Positions 25,380 to 35,112 of a stretch of 64,000 bases of DNA are shown piece after piece. Under the pieces are notes generated by a model. That model worked only from the letters and a program-made list of their open reading frames with translations, ran no database searches and had not been told where the DNA came from. The DNA is from Geobacter sp. SVR (GTDB lineage Bacteria; Desulfobacterota; Desulfuromonadia; Geobacterales; Pseudopelobacteraceae). Every line of letters starts with the position of its first letter. Position 1 is the first letter of the stretch. The stretch lies in NCBI RefSeq assembly GCF_016865365.1, contig NZ_AP024469.1:1541001-1605000 (forward strand), read 5' to 3'. Position numbers and translations under genes: made by a program.

Positions 25380-25973
25380 ATGCAAAAAGTGATGATAGTG
25401 ATATTCGGCGGTCTGCTGGTAGCAATGAGTGGCTGTGCAATACCACAAACCAAAGCTCTGACATTGAACATCGACACTACCAAAAGTTCCGTTCTTACCT
25501 ATCCGGCTCAGATACGAGGAGCCTACTTTTTCAGACCTGAGGACCATGTGAAGATGTGTTCCGAGCCGGTACCCGACGTGGCGATGGAGTCGCTCGAAAA
25601 ATTGGCGGCCAGCCTGAAAGCGAAGACTGCGGCAGACCTGACAATTGAACCATCATTGGCTTATGAGCTGAATTCCAAGGCTGTCGAGCTTGCCGGCAGA
25701 ACGCAACTCGTTTTGCTGGCAAGGGAGATGCTTTTTCGTGCCTGCGAGCTCTCGATTAATGGGAGTGGCAGCTCCGAACTCTCAAAACAGATATTCGAGA
25801 AGGTTGTCGATGTCATAGGCGAAATCGCCAAAACCGATCAAACAAAGGCAGATACAGCCAAGGTCAAGGCAGAGAAGGAAAAGGCCGAAGCAGAGGCAGA
25901 GCTTGTCAAAGCTAAAAAGGCGTTGGGTGTTGTCCTTGATGGTGACAAGAAAAAGAAGGGAGAGGATAAATGA
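25380..25973 (+). CDS. Lipoprotein with C-terminal coiled coil, 197 aa
   Basis: The signal peptide ends in the lipobox VAMSGC, so the mature protein should be lipid-anchored at cysteine 19. The middle region is mixed and unassigned. From about residue 145 the chain becomes a highly charged helix rich in Lys, Glu and Ala (KVKAEKEKAEAEAELVKAKK), a likely coiled coil that could cross the periplasm. Its TGA overlaps the ATG of the next gene (ATGA). Family unknown. Confidence 0.7.
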   Translation: MQKVMIVIFGGLLVAMSGCAIPQTKALTLNIDTTKSSVLTYPAQIRGAYFFRPEDHVKMCSEPVPDVAMESLEKLAASLKAKTAADLTIEPSLAYELNSKAVELAGRTQLVLLAREMLFRACELSINGSGSSELSKQIFEKVVDVIGEIAKTDQTKADTAKVKAEKEKAEAEAELVKAKKALGVVLDGDKKKKGEDK

Positions 25974-26170
25974 ACAAATATCTCGATGTAATAAAGGCCC
26001 TGAAAGACCAGAATACAACGGTGTCGCTGTACTATCCAGGGAAAGGTTTTTGCCGTGGTACTATAGAAGATGTAAGAGACGACTTTCTAACTGCCAAGGT
26101 TGATCAGGGAAACGGCGGCAATGACAAACTGGTCATGCATTATACTCAATTCATTATGCAGAGAGACTGA
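25970..26170 (+). CDS. Small beta-rich protein, 66 aa, last gene of the cassette
   Basis: Translationally coupled to the lipoprotein gene by a 4-base overlap. The short sequence (TTVSLYYPGKGFCRGTIEDVRDDFLTAKV) has the strand pattern of a small SH3- or Sm-like barrel. There is no export signal, so it is probably cytoplasmic. The overlap argues that it works with the lipoprotein or regulates it. No family is recognised. Confidence 0.6.
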   Translation: MNKYLDVIKALKDQNTTVSLYYPGKGFCRGTIEDVRDDFLTAKVDQGNGGNDKLVMHYTQFIMQRD

Positions 26171-26270
26171 ACGGACGTTCAAGTAGTTCGATCCGATCCA
26201 CGGAAAAGGGCGATCAGAGAAGCTGAATCGTCGCGAGACATCTCACACTCGATGGATATCATCGATCATC

Positions 26271-26299
26271 TTGACGCCTAAAATCAATTCTGCCATATT
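26271..26299 (+). promoter_or_regulatory. Promoter of lpxC
   Basis: TTGACG (26271-26276) and CATATT (26294-26299) are 17 bases apart. Transcription would begin near 26305-26306, at or next to the lpxC start codon, and no ribosome binding site lies before that ATG. Confidence 0.55.
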
Positions 26300-26305
26300 C
26301 GGACA

Positions 26306-27133
26306 ATGATAAAGCGACAAACCACCATCAATCGCATCTTTAAGGTCTCAGGCATCGGGTTGCATACCGGCCGCGAAGTAACCCTGGAGTTCCTGCCCCG
26401 CCGCGAACCCGGCATCGCCTTTGTTCACAACGGTACCATCATCCCGGCCCGCTACGACATGGTGGCCGACACCCGGCTCTCCACCCAGATCGCCAGCAAT
26501 GGCGCCTCGGTAGCCACTATCGAGCATCTGATGGCGGCCTTCTATTTCTCCGGCATCACCAACTGCCTGGTTTATATCGATGGGCCGGAAGTTCCGATTC
26601 TGGACGGTTCGGCCTGGGAGTTCTACCAGGGTATGTGGAAGGCCGGCGTTTACGAATTTCCCGAGAACGGTGTCTATCTCAAGGTGCAGCGCCCCGTGGA
26701 GGTCAGTCATAACGATGCCTGGGTGCGCATCAAGCCGCTCAACACCCTCGATATCACCATGTCGATCGAATTCCGCCAGCCGGTGGGCAAGCAGCGAAAG
26801 CGGGTCACCGATGTAGAGAATGCCTTCTCGATCGTCAACTCCCGTACCTTTACCTTGCTGGAAGAAATCGAGGCCATCAAGAAGGCGGGGTTGGCCAAGG
26901 GGGGATCGCTGGACAATGCGGTGGTGATCGGCGAAGACGATGTGATCAACCCGCAGGGGCTGCGTTACCGCAAGGAACTGGTCAACCACAAGATCCTCGA
27001 TCTGATCGGCGACTTCTACACCAGCGGCTACCGCATCCTCGGCAAGGTCGAAGCCAACAAGACCGGCCATTATCTCAACAACAAGCTCCTGAGGGAGCTG
27101 TTCTCCGACCCCACCAATTACGCCATCTATTGA
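26306..27133 (+). CDS. lpxC: UDP-3-O-acyl-N-acetylglucosamine deacetylase
   Basis: Zinc-dependent cytoplasmic enzyme for the committed step of lipid A synthesis. Motifs visible are GIGLHTGREVTL at the N-terminus, the zinc histidine in TIEHLMAA, the second zinc site HKILDLIGD and the catalytic KTGHYLNNKLL. Length is 275 aa, shorter than the usual 300 or so because the C-terminal tail is trimmed. The N-terminus MIKRQTTINRIFKVSGIGLHTG aligns with known starts, so the ATG at 26306 is probably right although it lacks a ribosome binding site. Confidence 0.93.
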   Translation: MIKRQTTINRIFKVSGIGLHTGREVTLEFLPRREPGIAFVHNGTIIPARYDMVADTRLSTQIASNGASVATIEHLMAAFYFSGITNCLVYIDGPEVPILDGSAWEFYQGMWKAGVYEFPENGVYLKVQRPVEVSHNDAWVRIKPLNTLDITMSIEFRQPVGKQRKRVTDVENAFSIVNSRTFTLLEEIEAIKKAGLAKGGSLDNAVVIGEDDVINPQGLRYRKELVNHKILDLIGDFYTSGYRILGKVEANKTGHYLNNKLLRELFSDPTNYAIY

Positions 27134-27167
27134 AAAACTGCAGCAGGTCCGATCTGTTGCGTTGCCA

Positions 27168-27207
27168 CAAAAAAAGCCGCCCCGGGATTTTGGGGGCGGC
27201 TTTTTTA
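27168..27207 (+). terminator. Rho-independent terminator of lpxC
   Basis: AAAAAAGCCGCCCC pairs with GGGGCGGCTTTTTT around a short loop, ending in a T tract. It lies about 35 bases after the lpxC stop. Confidence 0.9.
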
Positions 27208-27240
27208 CATGTTTGATTGGCTGGGTATTGAATAATCTCA

Positions 27241-27375
27241 GGTTGCTCAAAACTAGTCAGATCGTTGCACCCGCAGAAAGGCCCGCGGAGGCGTAGTACC
27301 CAAGGGCATAAACAGCGCTACGCCGCACAAGGATGGCTTTCGAGGACGCGGCGAGATGGCTGTTTTTCAGCAACC
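27241..27375. repeat. Dispersed intergenic repeat, family A, copy 2
   Basis: About 135 bp closely matching 472-607. Here the terminal inverted repeat is clearer: GGTTGCTCAAAA at the left against TTTTTCAGCAACC at the right. The internal GGCGTAG and CTACGCC arms are also conserved. It lies between the lpxC terminator and the stop codon of ychF. Confidence 0.8.
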
Positions 27376-27378
27376 CGT

Positions 27379-28473
27379 CTAGACGTTGAAGCGGAAGTGC
27401 ATTACGTCGCCGTCTTTGACCACATACTCCTTACCTTCCAGGCGCATCAGCCCCTTTTCCTTGGCCCCGGTTTCGCCGTTGCAGGCAATGAAATCGTTGA
27501 AAGCGATCACTTCGGCGCGGATGAAGCCCTTTTCGAAGTCGGAGTGGATTACGCCGGCCGCCTGGGGAGCCTTGGTGCCGTTGACGATCGTCCAGGCGCG
27601 TACCTCCTTGACCCCGGCGGTGAAATAGGTGATCAGCCCCAACAGCTCGTATCCGCTGCGGATCAGGCGGTCCAGGCCCGATTCGGCCAAGCCCATGTCC
27701 TGCAGGAAGGCCTGTTTCTCTTCCCCCCCCAGTTCCGAGATCTCCGCCTCCAGCTGTCCGCAGATCGTGACGACCCGGGCCCCTTCCTGGGTGGCGATCT
27801 CACGCACCATGGCCACATTGGGATGGTTGCCGTCCAGATCGTCCTCGGCCACGTTGGCCACGTACAGAACCGGTTTGTCTGACAGCAGGTGCAGTTCCCG
27901 CATCCACAGCCGCTCGTCCTCGTTCTCCACGATTCCCTTCAGCTTCTGGACCTGCTCCAGCCGAGCCTTGACCCGCAGGTAGAACTCGACCTCTTCCTTG
28001 GCCTTCTTGTCCCCGCTGCGGGCCATCTTCTCGGCGCGCTGGATCTTCTTTTCAACTGTATCCAGGTCGGCCAGAGCCAGCTCGGTATTGATCACCTCGA
28101 TGTCATCGGCCGGGGAGACCCGTCCGCTGACGTGCACCACGTTCTCGTCGTCGAAGCAGCGCACCACGTGCACGATGGCGTCGGTGCTGCGGATGTGGCC
28201 GAGGAACTGGTTGCCGAGTCCTTCGCCCGAGCTGGCACCTTTGACCAGGCCGGCGATATCCACGAACTCGATGGTGGTGGGCTGGATCTTCTGGGGATTG
28301 ACAATGGCCGAGAGCTGGTCCATGCGGGGATCCGGCACCTGCACGATGCCCACGTTGGGATCGATGGTGCAGAAGGGGTAGTTGGCCGATTCGGCGCCGG
28401 CCGAGGTGAGAGCGTTGAAGATGGTGGACTTGCCCACATTGGGGAGTCCGACAATGCCGCAGTTGAAACCCAT
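27379..28473 (-). CDS. ychF: YchF/OLA1-family ATPase
   Basis: Conserved cytoplasmic P-loop protein of 364 aa, of the Obg-related family that binds ribosomes and prefers ATP. The P-loop is [15 protein letters not shown] at residues 8-22. The [20 protein letters not shown] switch region and a C-terminal TGS domain ending in [17 protein letters not shown] are present. It is the last gene of the ispE-to-ychF cluster. The stop falls 3 bases beside repeat A copy 2. Confidence 0.95.
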   Translation of the reverse strand: MGFNCGIVGLPNVGKSTIFNALTSAGAESANYPFCTIDPNVGIVQVPDPRMDQLSAIVNPQKIQPTTIEFVDIAGLVKGASSGEGLGNQFLGHIRSTDAIVHVVRCFDDENVVHVSGRVSPADDIEVINTELALADLDTVEKKIQRAEKMARSGDKKAKEEVEFYLRVKARLEQVQKLKGIVENEDERLWMRELHLLSDKPVLYVANVAEDDLDGNHPNVAMVREIATQEGARVVTICGQLEAEISELGGEEKQAFLQDMGLAESGLDRLIRSGYELLGLITYFTAGVKEVRAWTIVNGTKAPQAAGVIHSDFEKGFIRAEVIAFNDFIACNGETGAKEKGLMRLEGKEYVVKDGDVMHFRFNV

Positions 28474-28505
28474 GTTAAAAACCTTTCGCTACAGGCAGAG
28501 TGTAG

Positions 28506-29087
28506 TTATGTTTCCAGGAAATTGCGATTGTTGAACAGGCTCATGGTCTTGGGCAGCCCCTCATCCAGCAGCATCTCCAGCATGTCGAGCCCTCCGTCCA
28601 GCACGCGCGACAATGCTTCCATCTGGTCAGGGGGGATGGTGCCGAGTACGTAGCCGGTCGTGTCCCCCCGGGGAGGCCTGCCGATGCCGATGCGCAGCCG
28701 CAGAAAGTCGCCCCGTCCTAGCTGCTCCATGATCGAGCGCAGGCCGTTGTGGCCGCCATGCCCCCCTCCCTGCTTGAGCCGTACCGTGCCGAAGGGGAGA
28801 TCCAGTTCGTCGTGGACCACGATCAATTGTGACAGCGGCAACTTGTAGAATTGGAGAGCCTGCATGACCGACCGTCCCGAAAGGTTCATGAAGGTCTGTG
28901 GCTTGAGAAGAATCTGGCGGTTTCCGCGGTAGCTCCATTCCCCGGTTAACCCCGAAAAGGCCTTGCGGGTGATGGGAAACTGCTCCAGATTCGACAGGCG
29001 GTCCAAAAAAAGGAAACCCGCATTATGGCGGGTCCATTGATATTGGGGGCCGGGATTGCCCAGCCCCGCGATGACAAATGTACTCAT
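28506..29087 (-). CDS. pth: Peptidyl-tRNA hydrolase
   Basis: Releases peptidyl-tRNA that drops off ribosomes. The 193-aa protein begins VIAGLGNPGPQYQWTRHNAGF, including the catalytic histidine and the key asparagine. VHDELDLPFGTVRLKQGGGHGGHNGLRS is also visible. No strong ribosome binding site precedes the ATG. It lies between rplY and ychF with short gaps, consistent with one operon. Confidence 0.95.
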   Translation of the reverse strand: MSTFVIAGLGNPGPQYQWTRHNAGFLFLDRLSNLEQFPITRKAFSGLTGEWSYRGNRQILLKPQTFMNLSGRSVMQALQFYKLPLSQLIVVHDELDLPFGTVRLKQGGGHGGHNGLRSIMEQLGRGDFLRLRIGIGRPPRGDTTGYVLGTIPPDQMEALSRVLDGGLDMLEMLLDEGLPKTMSLFNNRNFLET

Positions 29088-29113
29088 GAATAGTAATCGT
29101 GCTCTGTGCGCCT

Positions 29114-29698
29114 TTAGGCCTCAGCAGCCGCTTCTTCCTTGGCCCTGCCGAGTATGCTGACTACCGGCGTGCCGGGGTTGTCGAGAACTTTTACGCCATC
29201 CGGAAGCGGAATTTCATTTACGTGGATGGAGTGAGCGATCTTGAGATCGGTGATGTCGATTTCAATGCGGTCGGGGATGTTGCCCGGCAGGCATTCCACA
29301 TGCAGCTCGTGGTGCGCCAGATCCAGCAGCCCACCCTCCTTGACGCCGACGGCAGCACCTTTCAGAACGACCGGCACCGTGAGGCGCAGCTTCTCGTTCA
29401 TATTGATGCGGTGCAGGTCGACATGCCGGTAGGTGCCCTTGACGGCATCGCGCTGCAGGTCGGCGATGATGGCCATGCACTGGTCCAGGCTGCCGCCTCC
29501 GATCAGCGTGATCAGGTTGTTCTGGCCGCCATCGCCGGTCAGGACACCCTGCAGATCCCGGTATTTTATGCTGACTGCAATCGGGTCCATACCTTTGCCG
29601 TAGACGACGGCCGGAACCATGTCGGAGCCCCGCAACTGGCGGCTGATGCTCTTACCGGTCTTCGATCTCAGTTCGACGTTCATCTGTTTCTGTTGCAT
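29114..29698 (-). CDS. rplY: Ribosomal protein L25/Ctc (long form)
   Basis: A 194-aa protein of the large subunit that binds 5S rRNA. The N-terminal L25 domain (about 1-95) begins [17 protein letters not shown] and includes VPAVVYGKG and [12 protein letters not shown]. The C-terminal TL5/Ctc-type beta domain ([28 protein letters not shown]) follows and an acidic AEEAAAEA-like tail ends it. GGGGAGGACACC precedes the ATG. It sits between prs and pth, the usual order in this group. Confidence 0.95.
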   Translation of the reverse strand: MQQKQMNVELRSKTGKSISRQLRGSDMVPAVVYGKGMDPIAVSIKYRDLQGVLTGDGGQNNLITLIGGGSLDQCMAIIADLQRDAVKGTYRHVDLHRINMNEKLRLTVPVVLKGAAVGVKEGGLLDLAHHELHVECLPGNIPDRIEIDITDLKIAHSIHVNEIPLPDGVKVLDNPGTPVVSILGRAKEEAAAEA

Positions 29699-29745
29699 GG
29701 TGTCCTCCCCTGGTAGTGGTGGGTAGTGGCCCTCTTCAACGTGTA

Positions 29746-30690
29746 TTAAACGAACAAAGAACTTACCGATTCATCTTCGTGAATGCGTTTGATAGCCTCG
29801 GCCAGCAGGTCAGCCGACGAAAGGACCTGTATCTTGGAGGTCTGCTCTGCCTTGTCTCCCAGCGGGATGGTATCGGTCAGCACGATCTCCTCGATAACGG
29901 AATTGTTGATGCGCTCGATGGCCGGACCGGACAGCACGCCGTGGGTGGCACAGGCGTAGATGGCCTTGGCACCGTTGTCCTTGAGTGCCTTGGCTCCGTG
30001 AGTCAGTGTGCCGGCAGTATCGATCATGTCGTCCAGCAGGATGGCGATCTTGCCGCGCACATCGCCGATCAGGTGCATGACTTCGGCCACGTTGGGAGAG
30101 GTACGGCGCTTGTCGATCACGGCCAGAGTGCAGCCCAAACGTTTGGCGAAGGCCCTGGCGCGCTCGGTGCCGCCTGCGTCCGGGCTGACCATTACCACAT
30201 CCTGGCCGTCGAAACGTTCCTTCAGGTAGTTGAGGATGACCGGAGCGGCATAGAGATTGTCGACCGGAATGTTGAAGAAACCCTGGATCTGACCGGCATG
30301 CAGGTCGATGGTTACGACCCGGTCGACACCGGCGGTGGTGATCAGATCGGCCACCAGCTTGGCGGTAATCGGCGTGCGGGGTGCGGCTTTGCGGTCCTGG
30401 CGGGCATAGCCGTAGTAGGGGATGACGGCGGTGATGGTGGCTGCCGAGGCGCGCTTCAGAGCGTCGGCCATGACCAGCAGTTCCATCAGGTTATTGTTGG
30501 TGGGCGCACAGGTGGATTGAATGACATAGACATCGCGGCCACGCACGTTTTCACCGATTTCGATCATGATCTCGCCGTCGGAGAAGGTGCGGACGCGGGC
30601 GGCGCCGAGCGGAACGCCGAGGCTTGCGCAGATCTTCTCTGCCAGTGGAGAGTTGGAGTTGCCGGTGAAAATTCGTATCTTGTTCTGCAT
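29746..30690 (-). CDS. prs: Ribose-phosphate pyrophosphokinase
   Basis: Makes PRPP from ribose-5-phosphate and ATP for nucleotide, histidine and tryptophan synthesis. The 314-aa protein has the flexible-loop [22 protein letters not shown], the PRPP-binding [10 protein letters not shown] and [19 protein letters not shown]. The start is supported by AAAGG about 12 bases upstream. It is 48 bases before rplY on the same strand. Confidence 0.96.
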   Translation of the reverse strand: MQNKIRIFTGNSNSPLAEKICASLGVPLGAARVRTFSDGEIMIEIGENVRGRDVYVIQSTCAPTNNNLMELLVMADALKRASAATITAVIPYYGYARQDRKAAPRTPITAKLVADLITTAGVDRVVTIDLHAGQIQGFFNIPVDNLYAAPVILNYLKERFDGQDVVMVSPDAGGTERARAFAKRLGCTLAVIDKRRTSPNVAEVMHLIGDVRGKIAILLDDMIDTAGTLTHGAKALKDNGAKAIYACATHGVLSGPAIERINNSVIEEIVLTDTIPLGDKAEQTSKIQVLSSADLLAEAIKRIHEDESVSSLFV

Positions 30691-30911
30691 GGCTTTGATT
30701 ACCTTTCGGCCCCCGAAAAATCTGAAAAAAACCGCTCAAAAGTAACTGCAAGGTATACTAAAAGGACAGCCAAAAAGCAACTTCTTTCGACAACGGACAA
30801 CCGGGATCTTCGGAGGGATTTCCCGGATAGTATACCAGATTAACAAGGCCCTGCAGGGGGCCTGGAAACCCGCCTCTGATTCGATTCGTCGCCCCTGTCG
30901 CGGGAGTCCCG

Positions 30912-32807
30912 TCATCTAAACGGCGGACGCCTGGGGCTGTCGTATCGTTTCGGCATGCTGATCAGCCCTTCGGTCAGGGCGAATTCCACAAACGATTGTG
31001 CTTCATCCGCAGGGATGCCCAATTCTTCGGCGATCCGGCCGCAGGAGGTGTTGCCGTCCAGCCGGTCGAGCAGGCGGTAATACGGCTCCGCAAGAGATTC
31101 CGTCAGTATTCCGTCCCGGTGCGGGTAGATCACCGCCCAGGAGCCGGTCGGCGCGTGCCGGCCGGTGAAGGAAATCAGATCCGGCTCGCCTGCCGCCAGG
31201 ATGTCCAGAATTTCGTAGTGGAAGCTGACCAGGCGCGTTGAGGGTGCAAGCCGGGCAGTACACCCGAGCAGTGCCCCGTGTTTCGGTCGGTGCCGGCCGG
31301 TCGGCGGCGGAGTAAGCAGGGCTGCGGCGTAATGATAATGGTAGTCAACTAGGTCGAGAGCCAGGGGCAGTACCCGTTTCCAGCGCCCGGCCCCGAACGC
31401 CCCGCTCAGAAAAGTGCGCTGAATCTGCCAGATTTGCTCATCGCTCAGCTGATCCTCGCTGATATCCGCTCCCCTGGCGGCGGCCAGCCAGTCCGCGAAC
31501 CGGTGGAGCAGTTCCGAAGGGCGCAGCTTGAGTGCCGCACAGACGCTGTTGAACCAGGCGACCGCTTTGCCGCGGGTATAGAATATGTCGCAGGCAGCGG
31601 CCAGGGCATGTGCGCGCGACATGTCACCGGGGCTGAAGCTGGGGGAGGAAATCAGCGTGTAGGGCGGGGCAGGGAGATGCTCAAGGCCGATGGCGCCGGC
31701 GCGCTCCGCCAAGGCGGTGCCGGGCAGAATCGCCAGAGGAAAGATGTCCAGGTGATTTGGATAGAGGGTGAGCGCAAAGTCGATGCTGGCGGAGAAGCCG
31801 GTGAAGCTGTCTCCGGGCAGTCCGTAGATCAGATCGAAGCCGAAGACGGCCCCGGATTCGTTGAGCAGGCTTGCCTTGGCCCTGAAATCGCGGGGATCGA
31901 ACCTGCGGCCGACCCCCTGCATCACCTGCGGATCGGCGCTTTGCAAGCCGATCTGCAGCGAGCAGCTGATCGCCGCGAACAGATGTGACATTTCCCGGTC
32001 GATGAATTCGCTGCGCACCTCGAAATGAAAATGGATCCCGGGTGCGATCCTGGCGATCATCTTCAGGATGGTCTTGGCCCGCACCCGGTCCTGGTTGAAG
32101 GTGGAGTCGAGTACGAACACCTGGCTAACTCCCTCTTTTGCGAAGTGCCGCAGCTCCGCCTCGATCCGCTTGAGCGAGAACCTGCGTACACCATGCGCGC
32201 CGCGTGCATCGTAGCAGAAGTCGCACTTGAAGCCGCATCCGCGTGAGAGTTGCCAAAGAATGCCGCCGAGGCGGCTGCTGTCGATGATCGAGTTCAGCCA
32301 GGGCGAGGGAATGACATCCAGATCGGGCAGAGGGGAGGCGGATATTGTCGATATCGTGCCATCCCTCCCTTGGAGGGCAATGCCCGGTATGCCGGCGACA
32401 GCGTCGCCGGTTGCCAGCCTGTTGCAGGCGGCTGTAAAGGGACGTTCTCCTTCGCCCAGGATCAGGAACTCGAAGGGTGCCTCGGCCAGTATGCCGGCTG
32501 GATCGGCGGTCGCCTCAGGGCCTCCGGCGAACAGTCGCACTCCCGGCTGGCGGATTGCCAGCTCACGGGCGATCTCCCGGCACATCGTACGGTTCCAGAC
32601 ATACATCGAAAAACCGATTGCATCGGGTTCGAGGGCGAGCAGTTCACGGGTGCAGTTGACGATGTCCTGTCCGGCATAAAAATCCAGCTGCTCGATCTGT
32701 GGAAGCGGACCGGGGCTTGCGGCAAGGAAGCCGCGCAGAAAAGCAGTACCCAGTGGTACCGCCTGTGGCGAAGGGTAGGGATGGATGGCGACGAGAATAA
32801 TGCGCAC
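30912..32807 (-). CDS. B12-binding-domain radical SAM protein, 631 aa
   Basis: The N-terminal 130 residues look like a cobalamin-binding domain (IILVAIHPYPSPQAVPLGTAFLRG, GGPEATADP, ILGEGERPF). The radical SAM cluster motif CGFKCDFC (CxxxCxxC) is at about 191-198, followed by a TIM-barrel core (SLQIGLQSADPQVMQGVGR, GFDLIYGLPGD). The C-terminal part resembles the DUF4080 region of similar proteins, and the last 60 residues form a small winged-helix-like domain. I place the start at GTG 32807, with AGGA upstream. A longer frame begins at a TTG at 32837. The reaction is unknown. It sits between tRNA-Gln and prs. Confidence 0.8.
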   Translation of the reverse strand: MRIILVAIHPYPSPQAVPLGTAFLRGFLAASPGPLPQIEQLDFYAGQDIVNCTRELLALEPDAIGFSMYVWNRTMCREIARELAIRQPGVRLFAGGPEATADPAGILAEAPFEFLILGEGERPFTAACNRLATGDAVAGIPGIALQGRDGTISTISASPLPDLDVIPSPWLNSIIDSSRLGGILWQLSRGCGFKCDFCYDARGAHGVRRFSLKRIEAELRHFAKEGVSQVFVLDSTFNQDRVRAKTILKMIARIAPGIHFHFEVRSEFIDREMSHLFAAISCSLQIGLQSADPQVMQGVGRRFDPRDFRAKASLLNESGAVFGFDLIYGLPGDSFTGFSASIDFALTLYPNHLDIFPLAILPGTALAERAGAIGLEHLPAPPYTLISSPSFSPGDMSRAHALAAACDIFYTRGKAVAWFNSVCAALKLRPSELLHRFADWLAAARGADISEDQLSDEQIWQIQRTFLSGAFGAGRWKRVLPLALDLVDYHYHYAAALLTPPPTGRHRPKHGALLGCTARLAPSTRLVSFHYEILDILAAGEPDLISFTGRHAPTGSWAVIYPHRDGILTESLAEPYYRLLDRLDGNTSCGRIAEELGIPADEAQSFVEFALTEGLISMPKRYDSPRRPPFR

Positions 32808-32893
32808 GGTCAGTCCTGCGGCTGATCTCTGAAGCAAGAGGTGGACGGCAACAAAAAAGGGACAGCCACGTATGGGCTATCCCTGTTTAATAG

Positions 32894-32968
32894 TGGCTGG
32901 GGCGCCAGGGATCGAACCTGGGAATGCCGGAATCAAAATCCGGTGCCTTACCGCTTGGCGACGCCCCA
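32894..32968 (-). tRNA. tRNA-Gln (anticodon TTG)
   Basis: The minus strand folds into a complete cloverleaf. The acceptor TGGGGCG pairs with CGCCCCA, the T arm contains GGTTCGATCC and the anticodon loop is TTTTGAT with TTG. The 3' CCA is encoded. It lies between ispE and the radical SAM gene. Confidence 0.97.
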
Positions 32969-32994
32969 TCATACATTACATAGATACTATGGAT

Positions 32995-33837
32995 TCATAA
33001 GGTTTCAACTGCCGCGGCGAACCAGTCTCCACGTTCCGACAGGGTAGCGCATGCCGCTTCCGCGGTCGATTGATCCCTGAAAAGGCCAAAGACGGTGGGC
33101 CCGCTGCCTGACATCATCGCGCCGAGCGCCCCCATCCGCAACAGCGTCGTTTTGATCTCCTCTATGACCGGAAAAGAAGGGATGGTCACATCTTCCAGAT
33201 CGTTGGAGAGGATCGCGCAGACATCCTCGATGCTGCTGAAAAACTCCGGGAGCTTAGCCAACTGCCGCCGGTTTGTCAACTGCAAATTTTGGTAGACCCA
33301 GGCCGTCGAGACGTGTACGCCGGGGTTCACCAGTACCACCCAGGCCGGCGGCATGGTAGGCATGGCCCGGAGCTGTTCGCCGATGCCCTCGGCCAGTGCG
33401 GTCTGCTTGAAGACGAAGAAGGGGACGTCGGCGCCGAGGGTCACGCCGATCTCCATCAGGCGCCGGTCCGAAAGGCCGAGCTCCAGCAACTGGTTCATGC
33501 CCATCAGTACGCTGGCGGCGTCGCTGCTGCCGCCACCCAGTCCGGCAGCAACCGGGATGTTCTTGGCGATCGTAATGGAGGCACCCTGCCCGGTGCCGGC
33601 CAGGTCCAACAGCGTGCGCGCCGCCTTCCAGGCGATGTTGCCGGGGCCGTCGGGCACGCCGTTCTTGCCGCAGGTCACGACCAGTTCGGCGGTGTCGTTG
33701 AGCGTGATCTCTATCCGGTCGCACAGGTTGATCCGCTGCATGACCATGCGCAGGTCGTGATAGCCGTCAGGTCGACGACGGATGACGTCCAGCAGATAAT
33801 TGATCTTGGCCGGCGCCAGGATGGTCAGGTGATTCAC
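32995..33837 (-). CDS. ispE: 4-diphosphocytidyl-2-C-methyl-D-erythritol kinase
   Basis: GHMP kinase of the non-mevalonate isoprenoid pathway, 280 aa. Hallmarks are [11 protein letters not shown] at the N-terminus, the ATP loop [17 protein letters not shown] and the C-terminal [12 protein letters not shown]. The start is a GTG with GGAGGATT directly upstream, a strong signal. tRNA-Gln follows after 26 bases. Confidence 0.95.
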   Translation of the reverse strand: MNHLTILAPAKINYLLDVIRRRPDGYHDLRMVMQRINLCDRIEITLNDTAELVVTCGKNGVPDGPGNIAWKAARTLLDLAGTGQGASITIAKNIPVAAGLGGGSSDAASVLMGMNQLLELGLSDRRLMEIGVTLGADVPFFVFKQTALAEGIGEQLRAMPTMPPAWVVLVNPGVHVSTAWVYQNLQLTNRRQLAKLPEFFSSIEDVCAILSNDLEDVTIPSFPVIEEIKTTLLRMGALGAMMSGSGPTVFGLFRDQSTAEAACATLSERGDWFAAAVETL

Positions 33838-34086
33838 TGCAATCCTCCGAAAATATGGTCATGTCCGGATGCGTGAGCATCCCGGACGCATGTTCAAAGC
33901 TCACTGATTACTAGAGCAAAGACCTCTTGAAATCAAGTCAAAACTGGCCGTGACCGGGTTCGGGTACTTGCAAGCATCTTTCGCTCACGATATACTGCCC
34001 CCGCAGGTGGCCCTGCGCCATCGATGCCGGAACCGGGAAGGACGGCTCCCGTTACAAATTCAATCGAAGCTGAAAGGATAGTGGCT

Positions 34087-35112
34087 ATGAACCCGAGATT
34101 GCCCGCCGAATGGGAAGCGCAGGATGGAGTCCTGCTGGCGTGGCCCCATGAAGGCACCGACTGGGCCTATATGCTGGGCGACGTGCGTCCGGTCTTTGTG
34201 GAGATCATCCGTCAGATCACTCGCTTCGAGCGGGTTGTGTTGACGTCGCCTCGAACCGCCGAAACGCAGGCCTACCTTGCGGAGCAGGGCATTGATACGC
34301 GGCTGGTCACCATCTGCGAGATGCCCAACAACGACACCTGGGCCCGCGACTTCGGTCCCATAACCGTCGAGTACAACGGCCAGCCGGTGCTGCTCGATTT
34401 CGCCTTCAACGGCTGGGGGCTCAAGTTTCCCGCCAACCACGATAATCTTATCACGAGGCAGCTCAAACAGCAGGGGGTGCTGGCCCCCGGCCTCAAGACG
34501 ATCGGGCTGGTGATGGAAGGGGGCAGCATCGAGAGCGACGGTCTCGGCACCATTCTGACCACTGCCGCCTGCCTGATGTCCGGCAACCGCAATCCCCAGT
34601 TGGATCAGAACGAAATCGAGCAGGCCCTGGCCTCGCTCCTGGGAGCGCGGCGGGTGCACTGGCTCAACCATGGGTTTCTGGCCGGGGATGATACCGACAG
34701 TCATATCGATACCCTGGCCCGGATCTGCCCCGATAACGTAATTGTCTATCAGGCCTGCGACGACGAGCGCGACGAGCATTACCGGGAGCTGAAGCTGATG
34801 GAACAGGAGCTGTCCGCCTTCAAGGCTCCGGACGGTTCCCCCTATCGGCTGATTCCACTCCCCTGGCCCAAGGCGCGCTTCGATGAAGATGCTCACCGTC
34901 TGCCGGCCACCTACGCCAATTTCCTGGTGATCAACGGCGCGGTGCTGGTGCCGACCTATCGGGATGAGGCGAAGGATCATCTGGCCCTGGAGCGGATCGG
35001 ACAGGTTTTTCCCGGCCGCGAGATCATCGGTATCGACTGTCTGCCGCTGGTGGAACAGCACGGGTCGCTGCACTGCGTGACCATGCAACTGCCCCGGGGG
35101 GTGTTGTCATGA
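34087..35112 (+). CDS. aguA: Agmatine deiminase
   Basis: Hydrolyses agmatine to N-carbamoylputrescine and ammonia. The 341-aa protein has the family's N-terminal RLPAEWEAQDGVLLAWPHEGTDW, the guanidine-binding NNDTWARDFGP, the catalytic HxD region LAGDDTDSHIDTLAR and the nucleophile cysteine in GSLHCVTMQLPRG near the C-terminus. The ATG at 34087 follows AAAGGA. Its last 4 bases overlap aguB, so the two enzymes are made together. Arginine decarboxylase is not in the window. Confidence 0.93.
   Translation: MNPRLPAEWEAQDGVLLAWPHEGTDWAYMLGDVRPVFVEIIRQITRFERVVLTSPRTAETQAYLAEQGIDTRLVTICEMPNNDTWARDFGPITVEYNGQPVLLDFAFNGWGLKFPANHDNLITRQLKQQGVLAPGLKTIGLVMEGGSIESDGLGTILTTAACLMSGNRNPQLDQNEIEQALASLLGARRVHWLNHGFLAGDDTDSHIDTLARICPDNVIVYQACDDERDEHYRELKLMEQELSAFKAPDGSPYRLIPLPWPKARFDEDAHRLPATYANFLVINGAVLVPTYRDEAKDHLALERIGQVFPGREIIGIDCLPLVEQHGSLHCVTMQLPRGVLS

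Noticed and set aside
29716-30843. 375-aa plus-strand ORF opposite prs
   Set aside because: Shadow of prs with no motif and no ribosome binding site context.
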